Assembly: GCA_001784735.1 (NCBI GenBank)
Contig: MFSB01000026.1
Span: 1-5,207 of the forward strand
DNA from: Candidatus Moranbacteria bacterium RIFCSPLOWO2_12_FULL_48_12
Lineage (GTDB): Bacteria > Patescibacteriota > Minisyncoccia > Moranbacterales > UBA1568
Reading direction: 5' to 3'
DNA length: 5,207 nucleotides
The notes under the pieces were generated by a model. That model was not told where the DNA came from. It did no database searches and saw nothing but the letters and a program-made list of their open reading frames with translations. The position numbers and the translations under genes were made by a program. Within the stretch, counting starts at the first letter, position 1. Each line of letters opens with the position of its first letter. Below are positions 1 through 5,207 of this stretch, one piece after another.

Positions 1-24
1 GCTCATGCTCTCAGTATATATCAT

Positions 25-40
25 CCGCGGCAAGCCGCGG
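25..40. repeat. Short GC-rich hairpin at the window edge
   Basis: Two copies of the self-complementary hexamer CCGCGG (25-30 and 35-40) are separated by CAAG and can form a 6-bp hairpin. It lies downstream of the purM terminator on the minus strand, just after a TATAAT box at 44-49. There is no T-run directly after it on either strand, so it does not look like an intrinsic terminator. It could be the 5' end of a transcript that continues out of the window. Its function is unknown. Confidence 0.4.
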
Positions 41-43
41 GGA

Positions 44-49
44 ATTATA
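44..49 (-). promoter_or_regulatory. Possible -10 box for a gene beyond the window
   Basis: The minus strand reads a perfect TATAAT here, after the purM terminator and pointing out of the window. No TTGACA-like -35 element is visible at 16-18 bases upstream, where the sequence is the terminator T-run, and there is no TGn extension. The position, between a terminator and unseen downstream sequence, suits a promoter, but a chance match is quite possible. Confidence 0.2.
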
Positions 50-63
50 CCCTAAGAGAGATT

Positions 64-115
64 AAAAAACCGCTCGGTCCCGACTGATGATGTTGCCACC
101 AGCCAAAACCGAGCG
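64..115 (-). terminator. Intrinsic terminator after purM
   Basis: On the minus strand an 8-bp stem, CGCTCGGT (115-108) with ACCGAGCG (78-71), is followed after one base by six T (69-64). Inside the large loop, GGCTG and CAGTC can pair with one G-U, lengthening the hairpin. It begins 15 bases after the purM stop codon, so it probably ends the purM transcript. Confidence 0.75.
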
Positions 116-130
116 TATTACCAAACCGGC

Positions 131-1310
131 TTACTTTCCGCCGATTGTTACCGTCTCCCCCTTCTTGAATTTGGATTCAATGATAAGCTGAGGTTTGCCG
201 GCGTTACTCGTGATCATGCCACATTCCTTCGCCTCATGACCGGCTTCCGCTGCCAGGCGGATGTATCCGCCAACGTCTTCCTTGTCCATCACTACGATCA
301 CACCCTGACCACCGTGGAAGGTATCGTAAAAACCGGACGATTTGAAACCGCGCCATTCGCCGCCCAATTGCATAATTTCCGGCGGATCGTAAAGGTCGTC
401 AAGTACAGCTGAGAAGCCATGCCGCTTGAGAAAATCTTCCCAGAATTTCCCCCGGAACGACCCACCTGTTAGATGAACGATAAGCGATGACTTCACGATT
501 GGCGTCAGGTCAGGCGAAGACCAGCCATTCATGTGCACCAAAAATTTGTCGTAAAGAACTGATGGGGTCGCCGCCAGCTCGATATACGGACGAGCAGCCT
601 CTTGGATATACCAGTTGTCACCGAAACACATACTGAATGCTTTGCGCATGCTGGATCCACCATTGGCGCGGAGTCCCTTTTCGCGCAAGGCGACAATCTT
701 TTGACCGACTCTCACGTTCTTTCCCGTAATTACATTCTTGGGATGAACAAAGCCGAAGGCCATCCCTGACCAGATGTACATAAGCGTTGCCTGCAGGTTG
801 TCCGAAGAGACACACGGCCCCCATCTCCGCTGTTTCACCCTTGTACATGACGTAGTTGTTCTCGTCAGCCACTTCCTTGAGGCCGAGCATCAGCTCACAT
901 ACAGCGTGAAATGTTTGCGAGTCACGGTCTTTGCCGAACGTCTTGATGTTCAGATCGTTGGCAAGCAAAGCAGGATATCCGCCATACCGCGTCTTATCGC
1001 CAGCACACATTGCCACCCAATCACGCGATGATTGCCTGTGTTGAAACGCTGCATCAGTAATGATGGGTTTCGTGCCGTTGCCATCCACATCAATGTCGAG
1101 CATGGTTCCTGGCGGCAGATCAATCGGCTCAAAACAACGCGGGCCACGAAAGAGGCCGCCCGAAAAATCATGCACCAGAATATGCGGATTGTTCTGATAA
1201 GTCTGTTTGCAGAGACCACCAGCAAATTTGCTGTAAAGATCCCCGAGATCAACATTCACACCATCTTGCTTGTACAGATCCGGTCCGACGATACCGACGC
1301 AATCACTCAT
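131..1310 (-). pseudogene. purM: PurM, AIR synthase (phosphoribosylformylglycinamidine cyclo-ligase), interrupted by a one-base frameshift
   Basis: AIR synthase converts FGAM to AIR with ATP in the cytosol, the step after PurL/PurQ. As written, the first frame runs from ATG at 1310 and stops at 618 (230 residues, the last 66 or so unrelated), while the rest of the protein is in a second frame ending at TAA 131-133. Removing one C from 818-822 joins them into 392 residues, longer than the roughly 345 of E. coli PurM. The joined protein has an N-terminal YKxxGVxxDxG segment (13-23), the nucleotide/phosphate loop DGNGTK (76-81), DWVAMCAGD (97-105) matching DLVAMCVND, GETAEMG (158-164, with the break right after it), a C-terminal-domain HLTGGSF (279-285) and TFHGGQG (330-336) matching the TFNxGxG strand. 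The match on both sides of the break is continuous, with nothing missing, so a sequencing or assembly indel is more likely than gene decay. Identity is sure; whether the gene is intact in the cell is open. Confidence 0.9.
818..822 (-). other. Frameshift site in purM: run of five C (five G on the coding strand)
   Basis: The coding strand reads GAG ATG GGG GCC GTG in the first frame. Deleting one G gives GAG ATG GGG CCG TGT GTC, i.e. E-M-G-P-C-V, which leads directly into the second frame (PCVSSDN...). The break therefore falls within a homopolymer, the commonest place for a one-base sequencing or assembly error, and also for natural slippage. Confidence 0.85.
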
Positions 1311-1314
1311 TTTG

Positions 1315-1321
1315 TCACCCC
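1315..1321 (-). promoter_or_regulatory. Ribosome binding site of purM
   Basis: The minus strand reads GGGGTGA, a near match to GGAGGTGA, four bases before the ATG at 1310-1308. It supports that ATG as the start, which also gives the expected short N-terminal extension before the YKxxGV segment. Confidence 0.55.
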
Positions 1322-1493
1322 GCGAAAAATAGTACTATTAAAAAACGACTAGGTACGCTGACCCAGCCCTCCTATGGCTCAACCCTATCAGAAGCCAAGA
1401 AAACACGCAAATACTGATCTCCTTCACAATCACCTGCACTCTATTTCCCGCGGCCGCTGGTTTTAGAGCGCAGCAAGAAAAAAGAAATCCAGA

Positions 1494-1529
1494 GTACCAC
1501 AGTTTATGCAATTGCATAAACCGTGGTAC
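1494..1529 (-). repeat. 36-base near-perfect palindrome
   Basis: The arms are centred between 1511 and 1512, and 17 of 18 symmetric pairs match; the exception is A1501 against C1522. In minus-strand RNA that pair becomes G-U, so the hairpin would be fully paired apart from the few central bases needed for a loop. The centre is TGCAATTGCA and the ends are GTACCAC/GTGGTAC. On the coding strand it is followed about 10 bases later by TTTCTTTTTT, too far for a standard terminator tail. It could be a structured RNA element, a dyad operator or a small repeat unit. Confidence 0.75.
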
Positions 1530-1561
1530 ATCACAGAAAGAAGAATTACTATATAAAAATG

Positions 1562-1625
1562 AATGTTACCGATTACCCGCCTGCCTCGACGACAAGGCGG
1601 GTAGCTACTGTTTATAGGTAACATT
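1562..1625. repeat. Nested inverted repeat (two concentric 9-bp stems)
   Basis: The outer arms AATGTTACC (1562-1570) and GGTAACATT (1617-1625) are perfectly complementary. Inside them TACCCGCCT (1574-1582) and AGGCGGGTA (1595-1603) form a second perfect 9-bp stem around a 12-base loop. The inner stem can also slip, because AGGC is repeated (AGGCAGGC on the coding strand). On the minus strand the element is followed by CATTTTTATATAG, so a second termination point is possible. A REP-like or MITE-like dispersed unit would look similar; one copy cannot decide. Confidence 0.7.
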
Positions 1626-1650
1626 GAGTTTCGTGAAATTTTCTGTTTAT

Positions 1651-1697
1651 AAAATGAAGAAACCCTACCAGTCGTTTGACCAGTAGGGCTTCATTTT
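1651..1697 (-). terminator. Hairpin terminator after purQ
   Basis: On the minus strand CCCTACTGGTC (1688-1678) pairs with GACTGGTAGGG (1673-1663) around an AAAC loop: 11 bp with two G-U pairs that exist only in minus-strand RNA. The stem can be lengthened by AAAATGAAG pairing with CTTCATTTT (perfect, 9 bp) across a three-base bulge. The T-rich 3' side, TTTCTTCATTTT, gives an intrinsic-terminator layout starting about 23 bases after the purQ stop. The A-rich 5' side means it could also work weakly on the plus strand. Confidence 0.7.
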
Positions 1698-1720
1698 TCC
1701 TCCTTCATCCTTCATCCGGT

Positions 1721-2374
1721 TTAAAGCGCCGCCATCAGCCCGTTACGGAAGATTGCCAGACTAGCCGGACTGCTCGGTGGCCGTTCCGGATGATCCATGA
1801 GGGCCATGGCCAATCCATTGTCGTTACAGATGGCCGCTTCTTCGCTCCCGTTCGGCGACTGGCCTTCGTAGACCATCACGACATTCCTCTTTCCGTGCCC
1901 GACGAGTTTGCCATAACGGTGTGCCGAGGGAAAAGTGAAAATACTTCCTTCGAGCCCCCGCGTCCATAGACAATCCGACACAAGAACTCGATGACGGATA
2001 GGCCGGCTTGAGAAAACACCCGACTCGTTCTCAGTCATCGCTAGTCCCGAACCAAAGAGACCTGCCCGCACCAATGCTTGCATGCCATTGCAGATTCCGA
2101 TGACCGGGATCCCCCGCTCCACGAGAAGAGGGAATTGATCACCGAGAAACTCAGCCACCGCGACGCCCGTATCCGGATAGTCCCCGTAAGAGAACCCACC
2201 CGGTACGACGAAACAGTCACAGTCGGTAATCCGCTCCTTGCCTTCGTAAAGATCCCGAAGAAAAACCAGGCGAGGATCACCTCCGGCAAGCCGAAAGGCT
2301 TCCAGCGTTTCTGCTTCCGTATTGGTTCCGGGCGCGTAAAGTACGCTGACCCGACGTCTACTCCTGATGGCCAT
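1721..2374 (-). CDS. purQ: PurQ, glutamine amidotransferase subunit of FGAM synthase
   Basis: This cytosolic class I (triad) glutaminase hydrolyses glutamine and passes ammonia to PurL for conversion of FGAR to FGAM. It has 217 residues, close to the roughly 225 usual for stand-alone PurQ. Visible landmarks are the N-terminal strand with APGTN (14-18, usually PGSN), VPGGFSYGD (57-65), the nucleophile Cys95 in GICNGMQ, PSAHRYGK (149-156) supplying one conserved histidine, SPNGS (173-177), and the catalytic HPE in MDHPERP (193-199, His195 and Glu197). The start is fixed by an AAGGAGG site six bases upstream and by overlap with the purL end: the purQ ATG lies 17 bases inside purL, in another frame, so the two are probably translationally coupled and made in matched amounts. 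It ends in TAA, 23 bases before a terminator hairpin. No key residue is missing. Confidence 0.96.
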   Translation of the reverse strand: MAIRSRRRVSVLYAPGTNTEAETLEAFRLAGGDPRLVFLRDLYEGKERITDCDCFVVPGGFSYGDYPDTGVAVAEFLGDQFPLLVERGIPVIGICNGMQALVRAGLFGSGLAMTENESGVFSSRPIRHRVLVSDCLWTRGLEGSIFTFPSAHRYGKLVGHGKRNVVMVYEGQSPNGSEEAAICNDNGLAMALMDHPERPPSSPASLAIFRNGLMAAL

Positions 2375-5108
2375 AAAGTGCCTCCTTGAATGTTCCCTGC
2401 CACGCTTGGCGGAGCAGATCGAGGTTGAGAGATTTCCTTTTCACCAAAAACTTGCGCTCTGGCAAAATGGTACCCACAGCTAACGGATGAAGTTCTGGGA
2501 GATAACGATAGAGGCTGTGTGCAATTACCGGTGTAGCTTCCACCAACACACATCCCAGACTTTCCGGGAAAAGTTCAGCACATACCTCCGCCTCGAATCC
2601 GAACCCCGAGGCTTCAATGCCTTCAAACAAACGAAGGAATATGCCACCGCGGTTGATCGGCACGGCTGATACAAAGACGCCGTTCCGTGCCAATTCCCCA
2701 AGCTTTTCGAGATAGATTCGCGCCTCTTCAACGGGAAACCGGTCCATAGTCGTCCCGGTGATACCCAATACCGAGGAAAGGATGGACCCGTCAAGACGAA
2801 TGGCACGCGGCCCCAAAGCGACGAGCACATTACCGGCAGTCTGCCAGCGGTGTAAAGCCAGCCGACCCACATCAGACACCTTGCCTATAGCGGTTATCGC
2901 AACACTCGGCGGTACTTTGACGATAACGCCACCGAATGTCCCACGCCCTGCCGAACTGTCTTTGCCGGTGATGAACGGCGTCCCGGTAGCAAGCGAGAGA
3001 TCAACAAGCACCTTCACTTGTTCCCTCAGATGCCACAGCGACACCGGGTCTGCACCATCGGTATAGAAGTTGTCAGCCAGTGCGATGTCTTGCAATTGCA
3101 CACCGGCTACCACTTGAGTCGCGATCGCGTCCATCATAGTATTGACGGCCGCGCTGACCGGATCTGCTTCGAAATGCCCCGGTGAAAAACTGATACTGAC
3201 CGTAGCGCCGTAAGGTTTCCCAAACACCGGACGGAGAACCGCCAGTGACGAAGCGACGTTGTAATTTTCTCCGTAAAGCGGCCCCTGATACGTGATGCCC
3301 TGCACCGTGGAATCATACTGTGTCGTCGCCGAGGATTGATCGCAGACATCAAAGTGTCCAACGACTGCGAGCCCCATCGCTTCCACATTCCCAAGCGTGA
3401 TTTCCGGGTATGTTACCATCTGCGTTTTCTCTGCCGGCGCCAGTACCTCGACTGAAGGCAAGGGGCACTCGTCAAAATACGCATACGGCACATCCAAATC
3501 GATTTCTCCGGACAGCTGCATACCGACGCTAGGAACGACACCGGGATCAGAGAACATCTGGAATCGGCCGCTGTCGGTAAACACACCGATGACTGTCGCT
3601 TCCAACCCGTACTTTTCGTAAATAGCCATGGCCTCAGCGTATTTTTCCGGCTTTACCGCATGACCGAACCGCTCCTGGCTTTCGGAGAGAGCGATCTGCC
3701 AACGTGCCATATCGGCGCATTTGAGCGGTACCAGGGCGAGATTGACGATAATGCCACCCACTCCATCGGTACCCTTGCCCATTTCACCGAAACACGACAC
3801 GATTCCGGCCGCGCCAAAATCATTGCGCGCGCTACAGCATCCCGCGTCGCGGAGCGCAACTCCGGCTCGCATCATTTTTTGTTCCGTATACGGGAGACCG
3901 ATTTGCACATGTGTGCTGTCTCCGGTATCGGTTTTTTCGGTGATCCCGCCCGAACTGATGGTCGCTCCGTGCAATCCATCATTGCCGGTTCGCCCACCGA
4001 CGAGTACTACCAAGTCGCCTTTGTGCGGCGTACCTTTTTTCGCCGCGGCGTGGGTCGTAATACCGACGGTACCGCCCAACGCGAACGGCTTGCCGCTATA
4101 GTCCGGGTGGCTCATCATACGCACCAAGTCCATCGGAATACCCATCGGGTTTCCATAACCAGCAATGGCGCGCACGGTCTCCCGAGCCATCACGGATGCC
4201 GACATGGCTCCTTCCAATTTCGGGTAGCGCTTGCGAACCCGCTCACCGATGACGGTGAGTTCCACATTGCCGATCGGTTTGGCTCCGAGACCATTTTCCA
4301 GAATGTCCCGAATAACCCCACCTAGTTTTGTCATCTGTCCGCCGAAAGGCTCAGACTGCGTGGGAGAATTGTGCGTCTCGAGTTTGAACAGGAGAGCCAA
4401 CCCATCGTAAAAATCCCACACGCCGGCATTGTCGACAAACGCCGACAACAGATTGGGATTGCCGATCTTCGCCGTCGCATCCTTGAGCATCTGGAACAGA
4501 CCGAGTGCTTTCCACAACGTATGGAAGCAGTGTTCGCTCCAAAAAGCGGCGAATGTTTCCAGATAGACGTCGGACACTACAAAGAGGCCGAGTCTCCCCT
4601 GAAACTGCACCAACTTCTTCATCTGCGAAAGCGAGAGATACAGCTCACGATTTTTGCTCAACTGTGTGAGCTCTGCGTCGCCCATCGCGCGGAGATCATA
4701 ATACTGCGTCTCCTGACGAACCCCGCGCGGTTTGAGCGTGGTAAGCTGCGGCTCTTCGGTATAAGCGATATGCACAGCCTTGTTCACATACAGGCCATCC
4801 ATACGTTTTCCATAATACCGATAGCCCACTTTCACCGCGTCGACTGTGACGCCGCGCTTGGCGCAGAGTTCGATAATCATCGTTTCCTGCGGATCGATGA
4901 CGCCGTTCTGATACATCACTTCTTTGAATTTCACTGATGGATCGGACGGCATCTCTTCCGCAACGCGCGTCGTGATACCATCGGAAAACAATGAGTGAAG
5001 CGCCGCGACATCCAAAATAGGCTCGTTCGTTTCCAGATTGATGATTCGATAAATATCCGGAGTCACTCCCGGCTTGTTCGGCACGGTGATGATTCGAGTG
5101 ATGATCAT
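2358..5108 (-). CDS. purL: PurS-PurL fusion, FGAM synthase synthetase subunit
   Basis: This ATP-dependent enzyme makes FGAM from FGAR and ammonia in the cytosol, the fourth step of purine synthesis. It has 916 residues, well above the roughly 740 of small PurL and below the roughly 1300 of E. coli-type PurL, which carries its own glutaminase. About 190 N-terminal residues precede the catalytic core. They look PurS-like: KPGV (12-15) near the start, then GVIDPQETMIIELC (69-82), similar to the LDPQG segment of PurS. The core then shows WSEHC (190-194, catalytic-type His193), LETHNSPT (243-250), GGVIRDIL (263-270), GGRTGNDGLHGA (371-382), NDFGAAGI (429-436), QYDSTVQG (597-604) for the second half, ALADNF (676-681) and ITGKDSS (713-719). 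There is no C-terminal amidotransferase; purQ follows at once. The start has a GAGGAG ribosome site at six bases. Oddities are the lack of the usual lysine just after SEHCxH and a short first PurS-like half. The stop is TAG. Confidence 0.96.
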   Translation of the reverse strand: MIITRIITVPNKPGVTPDIYRIINLETNEPILDVAALHSLFSDGITTRVAEEMPSDPSVKFKEVMYQNGVIDPQETMIIELCAKRGVTVDAVKVGYRYYGKRMDGLYVNKAVHIAYTEEPQLTTLKPRGVRQETQYYDLRAMGDAELTQLSKNRELYLSLSQMKKLVQFQGRLGLFVVSDVYLETFAAFWSEHCFHTLWKALGLFQMLKDATAKIGNPNLLSAFVDNAGVWDFYDGLALLFKLETHNSPTQSEPFGGQMTKLGGVIRDILENGLGAKPIGNVELTVIGERVRKRYPKLEGAMSASVMARETVRAIAGYGNPMGIPMDLVRMMSHPDYSGKPFALGGTVGITTHAAAKKGTPHKGDLVVLVGGRTGNDGLHGATISSGGITEKTDTGDSTHVQIGLPYTEQKMMRAGVALRDAGCCSARNDFGAAGIVSCFGEMGKGTDGVGGIIVNLALVPLKCADMARWQIALSESQERFGHAVKPEKYAEAMAIYEKYGLEATVIGVFTDSGRFQMFSDPGVVPSVGMQLSGEIDLDVPYAYFDECPLPSVEVLAPAEKTQMVTYPEITLGNVEAMGLAVVGHFDVCDQSSATTQYDSTVQGITYQGPLYGENYNVASSLAVLRPVFGKPYGATVSISFSPGHFEADPVSAAVNTMMDAIATQVVAGVQLQDIALADNFYTDGADPVSLWHLREQVKVLVDLSLATGTPFITGKDSSAGRGTFGGVIVKVPPSVAITAIGKVSDVGRLALHRWQTAGNVLVALGPRAIRLDGSILSSVLGITGTTMDRFPVEEARIYLEKLGELARNGVFVSAVPINRGGIFLRLFEGIEASGFGFEAEVCAELFPESLGCVLVEATPVIAHSLYRYLPELHPLAVGTILPERKFLVKRKSLNLDLLRQAWQGTFKEALYGHQE
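2381..2387 (-). promoter_or_regulatory. Ribosome binding site of purQ inside purL
   Basis: AAGGAGG on the minus strand lies six bases before the purQ ATG (2374-2372) and within the last codons of purL. It fixes the purQ start and lets ribosomes finishing purL reinitiate on purQ. Confidence 0.85.
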
Positions 5109-5206
5109 GGTTTTCTCCTCTGGTTGACTACACTGAATTGCAAAGACTGCGTGAAGGTCGAAATGGCCTCCACAAGCTGAAATCTGTGTCGCTCTTCGTT
5201 AGAATA
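5105..5206 (-). CDS. Possible C-terminal end of an upstream gene (partial)
   Basis: One minus-strand frame is open from the window edge for 33 codons and ends at TGA 5107-5105, overlapping the purL ATG as ATGA. Such 4-base overlaps are typical of operons, and no promoter is evident in this stretch. The peptide (ending VVNQRRKP) resembles nothing I recognise, and an open stretch this short is not rare by chance. Other frames stop at 5199-5201 and 5128-5130, so an upstream gene could end there instead. Treat this as a hint only. Confidence 0.22.
   Translation of the reverse strand, partial: YSNEERHRFQLVEAISTFTQSLQFSVVNQRRKP
5115..5120 (-). promoter_or_regulatory. Ribosome binding site of purL
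   Basis: GAGGAG on the minus strand (AGAGGAG including the preceding base) is six bases before the ATG at 5108-5106. It supports that start, which places the first PurS-like strand (IITRIITV) at the very N-terminus. Confidence 0.8.
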
Positions 5207-5207
5207 C

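Larger units (their letters stand above)
1311..1720. other. Non-coding, hairpin-rich spacer between purQ and purM
   Basis: These 410 bases carry no convincing gene. In minus-strand order they hold the purQ terminator (1697-1651), a nested inverted repeat (1625-1562), a 36-base palindrome (1529-1494), a pyrimidine-rich stretch on the coding strand (about 1490-1470), a GC-rich patch with the NotI-type octamer GCGGCCGC (1449-1456), and an A/T-rich stretch containing the 12-base palindrome AATAGTACTATT (1328-1339) just before the purM ribosome site. I found no good -10/-35 pair for purM. The spacer contrasts with the overlapping purL-purQ junction and suggests that purM is controlled separately or by read-through. 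It does not match the purine riboswitch core as I know it. Confidence 0.6.

Noticed and set aside
131..838. Separate minus-strand gene starting at GTG 838
   Set aside because: Its first residues (MKQRRWG) are an out-of-frame reading of the GETAEMG codons, and the rest is the C-terminal two thirds of PurM. It is a frameshift fragment, not a gene of its own.
1353..1364. 12-base match (GTACGCTGACCC) to the 5' part of purQ near 2340-2351
   Set aside because: One 12-base match is about what chance gives within 5 kb, and similarity does not continue convincingly on either side. It is not evidence of a purQ duplication.
1338..1433. Minus-strand ORF of 31 codons in the purQ-purM spacer, somewhat hydrophobic
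   Set aside because: It starts at GTG with no well-placed ribosome site; the AAGGAG nearby lies inside it. Length and content are within chance expectation.
1701..1717. Short tandem repeat TTCATCC x2
   Set aside because: It is only two 7-base units, better explained as part of the purine-rich coding-strand sequence before the purQ terminator.
3660..4325. Plus-strand ORF of 221 codons opposite purL
   Set aside because: It lies wholly within the well-supported purL, opposite conserved motifs such as GGRTGNDG, and its translation resembles no family.
4371..4937. Plus-strand ORF of 188 codons opposite purL
   Set aside because: It is antisense to the PurL N-terminal region, has no recognisable domain and no independent support.
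1..5207. CRISPR array, insertion sequence, tRNA or rRNA
   Set aside because: I saw no regularly spaced direct repeats, transposase-like protein, terminal inverted repeats with target duplication, or cloverleaf. The inverted repeats at 1494-1625 flank no gene.

Overview
The window is a bacterial purine-biosynthesis cluster read entirely on the minus strand, in transcription order purL, purQ, purM. The first two genes encode the formylglycinamidine ribonucleotide amidotransferase (FGAM synthase, step 4 of de novo IMP synthesis). The third encodes AIR synthase (step 5), so consecutive pathway steps sit side by side. No gene on the plus strand is convincing.

Layout from the high-coordinate end: about 100 bases of upstream sequence (5109-5207), possibly the tail of another minus-strand gene; purL (5108-2358), whose product begins with PurS-like sequence fused to the synthetase; purQ (2374-1721), overlapping the purL stop by 17 bases and translationally coupled to it; a 410-base non-coding spacer (1720-1311) that opens with a strong hairpin terminator and then holds a nested inverted repeat and a 36-base near-perfect palindrome; purM (1310-131), which reads as one full-length protein only if one base is removed from a run of five C at 818-822; and a terminator at 64-115 followed by the window edge.

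Functionally, PurQ releases ammonia from glutamine, the PurS-like region is expected to bridge PurQ to the synthetase, and PurL uses ATP to convert FGAR to FGAM. PurM then closes the imidazole ring to give AIR. No separate purS lies between these genes, which fits the fusion.

The organism cannot be named from this sequence. Base composition is near 50% GC, the genetic code appears standard (stops TAA, TAG, TAA), and Shine-Dalgarno sites are clear. The proteins look divergent from E. coli and Bacillus, consistent with an uncultivated lineage, possibly known only from metagenome assembly, but that is a guess.

I see no mobile element, CRISPR array, tRNA, rRNA or defence system. The points worth a second look are the purM frameshift, the PurS-PurL fusion with an apparently short first PurS half, the structured purQ-purM spacer, and a tiny ORF with a good ribosome site inside the purQ terminator hairpin.
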